A stretch of DNA of 64,000 bases from Utricularia gibba (taxonomy: Eukaryota; Streptophyta; Magnoliopsida; Lamiales; Lentibulariaceae). The notes beneath the pieces were generated by a model. That model searched no databases. It was not told where the DNA came from and was given only the letters and a program-made list of their open reading frames with translations. The stretch spans positions 2,418,001-2,482,000 of the forward strand of contig CM007991.1 of the NCBI GenBank assembly GCA_002189035.1, given 5' to 3'. Positions 1 through 13,828 of the stretch are shown here, in pieces. Numbering within the stretch: position 1 is the first letter of the stretch; each line of letters opens with the position of its first letter. A program made the position numbers and the translations under genes.

Positions 1-504
1 AAAAGCATTAGAAGTGGCGTTAGCAACACCGAAACCTAATTCAGGAAAGTGAAAAAAAAAATCCATGAAATCCAATGCTTAGAACTGAAAACCGTGAAAT
101 AAACCATATGATCACTATATCCGACATCTCCCCGCTATTCTTCAATCGAAAACCACCAGTAACCGTTAACCCACGGCAAAAAACAAGACTCACCAGCAGA
201 TTCCGCACATTCACACAATTTATAACCAGCTTTCGCAGCACCTCACTCTTGTTCCTTCTATACAGCGTCTTTCGAGAGCTCCCTCCAGACAATCAAACGG
301 ATGAAGAGAAGGAATTCACAGAAAAACCAACCGTGAAGATGCAATAAGGTGAACGTTTACGGCCCATGTTTGGGTATTAATGGGCCGAGCCCAGTTATTT
401 CAGGCCCAACGGCTCACACTCATTCCACGCCGTCATGGGTGTTGGTCTCACCTTCAACAGTACGCTTTCCTTCTTCACTTCAGTTCCTCTTTTTCTGTGT
501 AACA
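1..504. other. 5' flank of the PNM1-like gene
   Basis: No gene is recognised here. Short open frames on both strands lack family features. The only clear signal is the Site II motif cluster near 361-410, annotated separately. Confidence 0.6.
361..410 (+). promoter_or_regulatory. Site II (TGGGCC/GGCCCA) cluster upstream of the PNM1-like gene
   Basis: GGCCCAT lies at 361, TGGGCCGAGCCCA at 381-393 and AGGCCCAA at 402-409, about 100-145 bp before the start codon. Such elements are known TCP-factor targets in promoters of plant housekeeping and organelle-protein genes. That they act here is inference. Confidence 0.5.
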
Positions 505-2109
505 ATGCGGAAGCCCTTGATTTCTCTATTGGCGCACTTACGGCAATGCCTTGGCAGCATCGCCGCAGGTCCCAATTCGTTGAACCGATCGATTTCTACG
601 TATCCGTCCTCTATTCTTTGGAGGGAGCCTCTCCGGTGCGCTGTGTATAAGAATCCCTTCCGCGTTGCTCATACCCAACCCTTCTCCGCCAGCGCAAAGC
701 TTTTGTCTGATAAAGTCTCGGGATCTTCTGGTGGTCAGAATCAGGAGGAAATAGGAGAAGAAGAACATGCGTTGGCGAGGCTTCTTTCTAACGAGCTCTT
801 GCGATCGCCGGAAGCGGAAACTCTCCCGTTGCCCAAAAGACTCGACCTTTCATTTTCTCATGTTACTATTAGGCCCACCTTGCTGCTTGCAACGCTCAAC
901 GTTTCCCCTGATGCGGGTCGTGTGGCGCTTGATTTCCTCACGTGGGTGAAGTCAAGGCCGGGCTTTGTAGCTACGGATGAGGTTTACTCTTACTGGGTAA
1001 GTTATTTTGGGAGAAGGAAGGATTTTAAGGCGATACATGATGTTCTTGTTGATGGCCGTGGAGTCGTTGGGGTGAAATGTTTCGAAGCTTTTGTTGATCG
1101 GTTGGTTCGGGCCGGAAGAGCGAGTGACGCCGTCGCATTATTTGGTAGGATGAAGAAAGATTACGGTTTTAAAAAAGATATGAGCTCTATGAAGTTTATT
1201 GTTTCGAGTCTCTGTGAGCGAGGATACGCCAGCTATGCTGAAAAGATGGTTAAGAGTCTGGCTAATGAGTTCTTTCCTGATGACTACATTTGTGATGCCT
1301 TGATCAGTGGTTGGTGTGTAGATGGTAAGTTAGAGGAGGCTAGAAGATTAGTGAATGAGATGTCCAGGGGAGGCTTCGAGATAAGTACATTTGCATATAA
1401 TTGTCTTCTAGACTGTGTTTGTCGGCTTTGCAGACAGAAAGATTCCTTCCGGCTTGAATCTGAGACGCAGAATCTGTTGATTGAGATGGAAAGAAAGGGT
1501 GTTCCCCGCAATGTGGATACCTTTAATGTGCTGATTACCAACTTATGCAAGATGAGAAAAACAGAGGACGCAATGAAGCTGTTTTCCAGGATGGGGGAAT
1601 GGAGCTGCCATCCCGATGAAACTACATTTATCGTTCTAATTAAGAGTTTGTATCAGGCAGCTCGGACAGGGGAAGGTGATGAGATGATTGATAGGATGAA
1701 ATCCGCTGGCTATGGAGATGCTCTAGATAAGAAGGTGTATTATGAATTTATTCGTATTTTGTGTGGAATTGAAAGATTCTACCATGCTTTGAGAGTTTTT
1801 GAAATGATGAAAAGGGACGGTTGTCAACCTGGGATTAAAACATATGACCTCTTGATGAAAAAACTATGTGCTCATGGACGTTTTAACAAGGCGAATGCAC
1901 TTTACAAGGAAGCTGAGAGCAATGGATTACCTGTTGAGCCAAAGGAATACAGGGTGGATCCTAAGTTTGTTAAAAAGAAAACTGTGGCTGTGAAGAAGGA
2001 AAAGAAAAGGGAAACACTCCCTGAAAAGATGGCCAGGAAGAGAAGACGCCTCAAGAAAATTAGGCTAAGCTACGTGAAGAAACCAAAGCGAACCATGCGT
2101 CGTGCATGA
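505..2109 (+). CDS. PNM1: Mitochondrial pentatricopeptide repeat protein, PNM1-like
   Basis: This is a single-exon gene of 534 codons. I chose the ATG at 505 because the upstream in-frame stretch starts only at a GTG, and because M-R-K-P-L-I opens a Ser/Arg-rich presequence typical of mitochondrial import. From about residue 170 to 470 the protein is built of PPR helix pairs, for example the segments with T-F-N-V-L-I-T-N-L-C and T-Y-D-L-L-M-K-K-L-C. PPR proteins bind organelle RNA in a sequence-specific way. The last 45 or so residues are very basic (K-K-E-K-K-R, A-R-K-R-R-R-L-K-K) and could act as a nuclear localisation signal. From memory, Arabidopsis PNM1 (At5g60960) is dual-located to mitochondria and nucleus through such a tail. 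The PPR family call is secure; the PNM1 assignment is moderately sure. Confidence 0.8.
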   Translation: MRKPLISLLAHLRQCLGSIAAGPNSLNRSISTYPSSILWREPLRCAVYKNPFRVAHTQPFSASAKLLSDKVSGSSGGQNQEEIGEEEHALARLLSNELLRSPEAETLPLPKRLDLSFSHVTIRPTLLLATLNVSPDAGRVALDFLTWVKSRPGFVATDEVYSYWVSYFGRRKDFKAIHDVLVDGRGVVGVKCFEAFVDRLVRAGRASDAVALFGRMKKDYGFKKDMSSMKFIVSSLCERGYASYAEKMVKSLANEFFPDDYICDALISGWCVDGKLEEARRLVNEMSRGGFEISTFAYNCLLDCVCRLCRQKDSFRLESETQNLLIEMERKGVPRNVDTFNVLITNLCKMRKTEDAMKLFSRMGEWSCHPDETTFIVLIKSLYQAARTGEGDEMIDRMKSAGYGDALDKKVYYEFIRILCGIERFYHALRVFEMMKRDGCQPGIKTYDLLMKKLCAHGRFNKANALYKEAESNGLPVEPKEYRVDPKFVKKKTVAVKKEKKRETLPEKMARKRRRLKKIRLSYVKKPKRTMRRA

Positions 2110-2885
2110 CTAACTTGGGAGCTCTCTCCTCCATTCTTTGTTGTTCATGGTATCTCCCTTTTCTTTGTCTTGCTTCAGGCTGATTCAGATACAGAAATTT
2201 GTTTGCATCTGATAAATTGTGAACAAACCCGTTTCATTTTCTTTTTCCTCTTCATCCTAAAACACATGGAAACACCATCAAAAGATACCGATGATTCAAC
2301 ACAAGACATGAGCTTTCGCAAGCTCCCACTTTTGCGTTTTTACGGCTACTCTAGTGTCGCTTGTTGCCTTTGGGTAACAAAGTTGCGACAGTAACTTTCC
2401 GGAGATTCGACCTCGAGACCTATTTGCCTTTGTCGGTAAACCACTCTCTAAAGAAATGGACGGGGGAAACATTTTTACAGAAGAAGCTAGCTGGCTGTGA
2501 ATCTTCATTTATGACTCGTGCTTTGTTTCTGAAGATGAAAGGGGGTTAATATGGAAGGGGGAAGTTTTACGGGAAGGGAAATTAGTAGTGGGTGATGATT
2601 GCAGATGATTCTGGCAGTTAAAGATTACAGTCGGTGGTCCTGTCGCAAATTCAACACGCATAGCTTTAAACACTCGTTCAACTTTTCTTCCAATCGGCGC
2701 CACTGCTGATTCCGTTCCTCCGATTTCATCTCGAGGGTGGGGTTTTGGTGATTCGGTCGGAATTCCTTGGGTCTTCAAATTTCTTGTTTTTGGAGTTAAT
2801 ACATCAACGTCCACATCCAGGTTTGATCCATTCTCGCGGATGCTATTCTTCGCTTCTTGAATCTGGCATTGGTTTTTAGAAGAAT
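2110..2885. other. Spacer between the PPR and GAUT genes
   Basis: This should contain the PPR 3' UTR and the GAUT promoter and leader. I see no further gene; the open frames on both strands are short and unlike known proteins. Confidence 0.5.
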
Positions 2886-4637
2886 ATGCCGCGGCGGGCG
2901 ACCGATTTCCGGCGCCCTGTAAGAAACACTTTCTCTCGTTGGATCTGTCTCCTCGCCCTGTTTCTGATTGCGGGTTTGGTTCTATTTTTCATTCAGCATT
3001 ATCATGATCAGCAACCTAATGTGGAACAGCCTATTATGGTTAGCAAACCCTTGTCTTTTATTCAACTTTATGGCAATTTCTTCTTTCCAAACTTCACCTT
3101 CATCTCGATTTGCTTCGTCTTGGATGTGAAAATAATGCACAGTTGTATGGTAATGGCGTCTCTCAGTGAGTTTTACTTGTTCTTTTTTTAGGAAATTAAT
3201 CGGAGCTTTTATGAGAAAAGAAATCTTACTGAAGAAATATTAAGCCCCAGATCCTATGCCAGGCAACTGGTAGAGCAAATGACTCTTGCCAAAGCTTATG
3301 TTGTTTTGGCGAAGGAGCACAATAATCTGCATCTGGCTTGGGAGCTTAGCTCACAAATAAGAAGTTGCCAGCTTTTGCTGTCGAAGGCTGCAAAGCAAGA
3401 GCAACCTCTATCACTAGATGAAGCGGAACCTGTTATTAGAAGTTTATCATCTCTGATATATAAGGCACAAGATATGCACTATGATGTTGCTACCACACTG
3501 GTAACAATGAAATCACATATTGAGGCTCTGCAGAATCGTGTGAGTGCTGCAACTGTTCAGAGTACGGTGTTTGCACATCTGATTTCGGAATCAGTGACAA
3601 GGAACCTTCACTGTGCTGAAATGAGACTTATGACTCAATGGCTCAATGATGAGTCGCTTCAGGAGGAGGCAGATCGGATAAAAAACTCACCTCGGATTGT
3701 GGATAATAACCTCTACCACTTCTGTGTTTTCTCAGATAACATTCTGGCTGTTTCAGTTGTTGTGAATTCTACAGTTTGGAATGCTGAGCATCCAAAGCAG
3801 CTTGTATTTCACGTCGTAACAAGTGAGATCAAGCATGGGGCAATGCAAGCGTGGTTCATTGGCAATGATTTCAAAGGTGCCACCATTGAAATTCAAAGTA
3901 TTGGAGAACTGAGTTGGCTAAATGCATCTTATTCTCCCGTAGTGAAACAACTCCATGATTCTGTGATTGCAAAATCCTTTTTTGGGGATTCAGAAGGTTC
4001 CAATGACAACCCAAAGTCCAGTGATCCAAAATACATCTCTTTGTTGAATCATCTTCGTTTCTATATCCCTGAGATTTACCCTCAGTTGGAGAGGATTGTC
4101 TTTCTTGATGATGATGTTGTGGTTCAGAAGGATTTGACTCAATTGTTTTCACTGGATCTACATGGGAATGTGAATGGTGCAGTTGAAACTTGTCTTGAGT
4201 CTTTCCACAGGTACTATAAGTATCTCAACTTCTCTAGCCCTCTTATCAGCAGCAAGTTCGATCCCCAGGCATGTGCATGGGCCTTCGGTCTCAACGTTTT
4301 CGATTTGATCGCATGGAGAAAGGAAAACGTGACTGCAAGATACCATTTTTGGCAGGAACAGAACACCAATGGTTCACTTTGGACGCTTGGAACAGTTGCA
4401 CCAGGGCTGCTGTCCTTCTATGGACTGACAGAGGCACTTGACCGGAGATGGCATGTGTTGGGACTGGGATATGATCCCAATATCGATAATCGGTTAATCG
4501 ATACGGGTGCTGTGATTCACTTCAATGGGAATCTAAAGCCGTGGTTGAAGCTGAGCATCGGGCGGTACCGCCATCTATGGGCACAGTATGTGAACCAGAG
4601 CCAGCCTCATCTTCAGAACTGTATGTTAGACATCTGA
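2886..4637 (+). CDS. GAUT13/14: Galacturonosyltransferase of the GAUT12/13/14 clade (GT8 family)
   Basis: Two exons, 2886-3038 and 3192-4637, join in phase 0 to give 532 residues, the length expected for GAUT13/14. The N-terminus is short and basic and is followed by one membrane anchor at about residues 19-38, giving a type II Golgi protein. The catalytic domain carries the GT8 metal- and UDP-sugar-binding motif F-L-D-D-D-V-V at 355-361 and the C-terminal H-F-N-G-N-L-K-P-W at about 494. GAUT proteins transfer galacturonic acid from UDP-GalA during pectin (homogalacturonan) synthesis; GAUT12 relatives act on xylan. The stem region (Y-A-R-Q-L-V-E-Q-M) and overall length fit GAUT13/14 best. Family is certain; the exact member is not. 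It converges on MED22. Confidence 0.92.
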
Positions 4638-5496
4638 AGGAAATTAGTTAGATTATTACTGTTCCTGCCTTCAGGGAAATCCTCATCATATACAATACAA
4701 CTCCCTGGTAAATGAAATATTGACACTTTTCATCGTTTTTTTCCACCTAAACTCTAAAGATTTCATGTTCAGAGAAATTTCCTGGATTACCTTTTTATCT
4801 AGTACAATATTGCGGTTTGTTACTGCTGATTCAGTTGCTGTGACAGAAGATCGCAAGCATCTTATGAATTAAGATGAATTGCATGAACAAATTGCCCCAT
4901 CTCTGTTTTCGCATGACCAGTAAAGACGAGGAACCTGCAACACACGCATTAAGCATTAACACAGGGCCATTGTAAGAAACTAGTGACATCAGTTTCAATA
5001 TTCGTGAACTCATTCCACTTGATTATGGGGTTCATGGAGCTGGCTCAGTCAACATGGCTTGCCTTTCAGACAACACAGCTGTGATTGAAATTCAGGGCGG
5101 ATTGTTGACCAGGCCTTATTCTAGAATTCATTGATAGGAAATGAACCTGAGATACAATGACCACCGAATGAGTTTTAAGGAGATGTTTGCTAGGAAGATA
5201 TCATCTGATAGTGAAGTTTATAGACATCCAGGGGACTTAGAAATGAGTTTCTTGGGTATACGTCTATTTATCTTGATGATCAAGATGAACCCTTGATTTA
5301 AATATGTTCATGAGAGTTCTCCTGGAGCCCTGAGTTACACATGTGGCTATCATCTTTAGTGCGCAGGATGCAGATATTGTAATTTGCACTATTAACCTTT
5401 CGGCTTCCATTATGTAATACGAGAATCCCAAGCGAAGAAATCAATCAACTACTCACTAGCAAATTGTTGGAACTGCCGTTCGTAGAACCTTTTTCT
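4638..5496. other. Convergent spacer between GAUT and MED22
   Basis: The two neighbouring genes end towards each other here, so most of this stretch should be 3' UTR of both. I see no open frame with family features. Confidence 0.5.
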
Positions 5497-6395
5497 TCAA
5501 GTACTACTAGGATGAGGGCTGCTTGCACGTGTAGAATAGTAGTGGGACTCCAACTCCCTTAAGCTAGCACAGGCTTCTTCACCTATTCTCGTCAGTGATG
5601 AGTTTGTCTCATCTGCTAATCTTCTAAGCACCTCTGTTTTTCTATCAATATGTTCATTGAGAGATGCAAATCCAGAGAAGACAGCAGTCTGCTTCAGCTC
5701 AGAGACACGCTTGAGAAGCGAGTCAGCTGCTTGGACCTGTTACACCAGCATTTTGTACCAACCACCGTTATTAGCTACCAGTAAAATCATCAGATGCATG
5801 AGAATGAGAAAAGCTTGCAAGCACAATTAGCATACCAATCGTGCAGCATACATCTCCATCATGAAAGCTTCTTGAAAATTTCTTACTGGTGGATCACTAA
5901 CCTAAAAAGGGTATTGCTATCAGGTGCAGCCATACTTGAAAGAATTAAAATTTTATCAGATGAAGCACGTCTGTTCCCATCCCAGCACACACCAGACACT
6001 TTACAGATGCTACACACCCCACAATCTCCAATCTAATCACATGAAAATTGTAGGAAGCTCAAGACAGAACATCAGACATAACAGAGCTTCCAGCAAGAAA
6101 ACTTGATTCATCGACAAATTTCTAATAGCGATACAAGTCAAATGCCAAGATACGTTTTTCTGGGGCAATGATCTAAAGATGGCATCTTCACCAAATACCC
6201 ACACTACAGCAGGCAGAGGGAACATGAGCATACCCTAGTCGCATTAACCAAGAACTCAAAATTATTGACAAGATTTCCGATGTCATTGGCCACTCTCTGC
6301 AGAAACGATTTCTGCTTTCGAGCCGCCGCTGCGGCTGCGGTGTCTCTCGGTCCACCACCACCATCTCCGCCTATGCCCGCTCCTGCTTTATGCAT
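5497..6395 (-). CDS. MED22: Mediator of RNA polymerase II transcription, subunit 22
   Basis: This small minus-strand gene has three coding exons: 6395-6234 (54 codons), 5901-5836 (22 codons) and 5736-5497 (79 codons plus stop). All introns are GT-AG in phase 0, giving 155 residues against about 150 in Arabidopsis MED22a/b. Exon 1 encodes a Gly/Ala-rich start followed by L-Q-R-V and N-N-F-E-F-L-V-N. Exon 2 encodes [13 protein letters not shown]. Exon 3 encodes [15 protein letters not shown] and ends near L-E-S-H-Y-Y. MED22 is a head-module subunit of the nuclear Mediator complex that links transcription factors to Pol II. The match runs through the whole protein. It is divergent to AIH across about 600 bp. 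Confidence 0.93.
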
Positions 6396-8934
<2,539 letters not shown>

Positions 8935-9090
8935 CCTCAGGCAGCTCTGAAGTCTAAAAGCCATCACCTGCCTTCTGTTGCTCTTATTTTTATTTGTAAG
9001 AACATTCATTCTCTCAGAGATGCTTATTCACGAAATGAAAACATTAATAAGCGGAAAATGACAAAAGCCGAAAAGGGAACCCATATGAAC

Positions 9091-9130
9091 TAATGGGCTG
9101 GGCCGATGAGGAAATCTAAACTCGGCCCAT
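9091..9130 (+). promoter_or_regulatory. Site II motifs upstream of the complex I subunit gene
   Basis: AATGGGCTGGGCC at 9092-9104 and CGGCCCAT at 9123-9130 lie 85-125 bp before the start codon. Paired TGGGCY motifs are common in promoters of nuclear genes for respiratory-chain proteins, which fits the downstream gene. Confidence 0.55.
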
Positions 9131-9214
9131 ATTTTTGGTGTGCGATATCGAAGTCCGAGTAGGATATGTTCGAGGCATCGGAGCTCGTTTTCTGATTCGA
9201 TTCGATCGGCGAGA

Positions 9215-9624
9215 ATGGGACGGAAGAAGAGCTACACCTTGCCGCACGATGGGCCGCCGGACAATTTCGATCCTGAGAATCCGTACAAGGATCCTGTCGC
9301 GATGCTCGAAATGAGAGAGTATTTGGTGAGGGAGAAGTGGATTGGTATCGAGAAGGCCAAGATTTTGAGGGAGAGAGTCAAGATGTGCTACCGTATTGAG
9401 GGTGTCAACCACCTCCAGAAGTGTCGCCACCTCGTCCAACGTTACCTTGATGCCACTCGCGGCGTTGGATGGGGCAAGGATACCCGCCCCCCTGCTCTTC
9501 ACGGTATCCACTGTCTTCTCCCTGCTTGACTGAATTGTTCCCTTAATTCACCCTGTTTCAGATAAACAAAACAAAATTTGGGATCTTTAATTCAGGGCCT
9601 AAGGTGGAGGAATCTGCTGGGTGA
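9215..9624 (+). CDS. NADH:ubiquinone oxidoreductase (complex I) 1 beta subcomplex subunit 10
   Basis: Two exons, 9215-9503 and 9596-9624, encode 105 residues, the plant NDUFB10 size. The protein opens M-G-R-K-K and contains N-P-Y-K-D-P-V-A-M, V-R-E-K-W-I, E-K-A-K-I-L-R-E and H-L-Q-K-C-R-H-L-V-Q, which match the plant 10-A/10-B subunits closely. It is an accessory subunit of the membrane arm of mitochondrial complex I and has no cleavable presequence. The last exon supplies only ten codons; the codon split over the intron makes a glycine and the frame then closes at TGA. The gene looks intact. Neighbouring Site II motifs fit regulation as a respiratory gene. Confidence 0.93.
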
Positions 9625-11066
9625 CGTTTGCGCCACTTATCGAAGCAATCCAAGGTATATTTATTGCGCTTTGTGTTTTATGTTTCCCCGAAGGAATCTG
9701 ATTATCGGAATGTAGTAGCACCCATACGTGCATCAGCTATCTATGTGGAGACACTTGAATTTGTTTATTCATAGTAGCCGCCTTCTGCAGATATCAAAAT
9801 TCTTCCAGTAGGAAAACCCACTTGGAGAATGTCTGCCTGTTCAATCAGGCTCTCTTGTTGGTTATGGGCTGCTGCTGAGTTAGACCTTCACTCCAAATTT
9901 TTGGTTTTATTCAAGAATCCCAGGTGACTATTATCTCGTGTGTGCCATGTGTAATGCAACCAGATGTAACTTGTGTTCAACTGCACATTATAATAAATGT
10001 CATTGGCATGGAATGGTACCAAGGTTTCGACTACGGTTTGCCTCGGAAACTATGGCATGGTAGCCGATAACTCATCCCCATGTGTAAGTGAAATGCGTAT
10101 TGTCTGCTCATTGTTAAGTGGTTTATACTTAACCGCAAGTCTTGTGCAGCATTGACACACTTTTATGTAGTGCCGTTGCAGATGGTATGGTTAAGCTGAC
10201 CCCATGTTGCTTAACAGGGTTCTCGTATAGTTTAATGAATGCTATTATAAAGATAACCATTGTGTATCTAGTCTAGGTTTGCCTGATTTCAAATATTCAA
10301 GGAAAGTCTTTTGCATTTCGTGTTGAAGCTCAACTGCTAAAAAGCTAGATAGCTGCATGCATCTGAGTTCCACGATCTGATTAGTGATGATCTCTGGCTC
10401 TGTGTCTGTTGCCTTGCTTCTCGTCTCGCATAGTTGCACAATCGAACACGTAGCTTTTAATGGTTTCATGTTACAAATAAGAGCAGCCACCTTCAAGAAT
10501 TTTGCCAAATTTCGACACAGATCAGATGATGGGCAAATTTGAATCGGCATGAACCATTGAAAGCACAGTTGCTTGAAGTGATAAGGCCATTGATATAACA
10601 TGAATTCAGGTCCTTCTCCCCTTCCGACCTGCAGCGTGTGAGGACTGAACTCTGGGCGTGAACCAGGTATCTGTATCAGTCGCCCGCGTGTCTGCGTGTC
10701 ACGGTTCCTGGACTCGGTACCCACGAGTTTCCTCTTTTGCCCTCTCCTTCTCTTGTCAAAAACACAGACAGCAGCATTGCCCGCGCCCCTTCCCCCGGAT
10801 CCCAATCCGAAGAAGTGCGGAAAATGCTTGAGAGCTCCCGACACGGTAGTGTTAAATCCTGATAGTGGTATGCCATGCCTTGAGTTGGGTTTTACTTGAA
10901 ATCATCTATCTACCCACGAGTCTCCATGATTCTCAATTGAACTCGCGAGTCAAAGCTCTCTGCTTTATATCAAGACTTGAATTTTTTCATTTTATAGCTT
11001 TTTTCTGAGATCCCTAGATTTTGAGGGCGAGCTCAAGGGGACTCGAAAAGAGAGCAGCAGAAAACA
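9625..11066. other. Spacer between NDUFB10 and CDKD
   Basis: This 1.4 kb holds the NDUFB10 3' UTR and the CDKD promoter and leader. A 199-codon minus-strand open frame (10245-10844) shows no domain, presequence or similarity I recognise and is treated as chance. I found no RNA gene. Confidence 0.45.
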
Positions 11067-13163
<2,097 letters not shown>

Positions 13164-13828
13164 CAGCCTGGAAACCGAGCTTCACAATGAAACTAATCCT
13201 AATCAATCCGCCATCATCAGCTAAGGGGCGTTAAGCAACCAGCCGTTTAGTCGTTATCAAAAGAACATCTTGGTGTTTACTGAGCTATCAGTTTTGTTGG
13301 AGTGCCTGGTTTGCCATAAAAATGGCAATTTGTTAACCATATTTTTCTGGCGAAAGATCAACTGTAATAGATGAGTCTGTGAAGCTACTACCAAGGCCAA
13401 TTCTTTTTATGATATTGGAACACAGAGAATGAAGAAAGTCCATCATGGCTGCTGTTCATTTTTGCATCTCATGGTGAAGGCGCAGTTGTGAGGGGAGACT
13501 TCATACTTGTGCAGAACGCACTTGCTTCTTAGTAAAACATACACTATTCGTAAGTCTTAATTCTTGTTCCATTGACATTGCCGCAGACGCTTTCTGATCT
13601 TGGTATCATTCTTGCATTCCTTCTGTATGCTGGATTCGTTGCTCGCAAGTTTGTTAGATAGAAACGTAAGGGTCTGTTCCCATGAAAATGGATAATGGTT
13701 GAAAAGGTGAAGTGATTTGAGCATAAATACTAAAAAACACGGTGGGGGGAAACAGAGATAGGGTTTTAGCCGCCGGCAGCCCTTTGGATTCTCGTAAAAC
13801 CCACAGCCACAACGGTGCCGTAGAAGAT
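13164..13828. other. Spacer between CDKD and the zinc-finger gene
   Basis: This interval contains the CDKD 3' UTR and the leader of the next gene. Minus-strand open frames near 13557-13893 overlap that leader and look like chance. Confidence 0.5.

Noticed and set aside
349-504. Upstream extension of the first PPR protein
   Set aside because: It begins at GTG and would place non-presequence residues before a good mitochondrial targeting start at the ATG at 505.
10245-10844. 199-codon open frame on the minus strand between NDUFB10 and CDKD
   Set aside because: It starts at a non-ATG codon, shows no domain, presequence or family motif, and sits in the promoter and leader region of CDKD. Chance is the simpler reading, although its length is above average.
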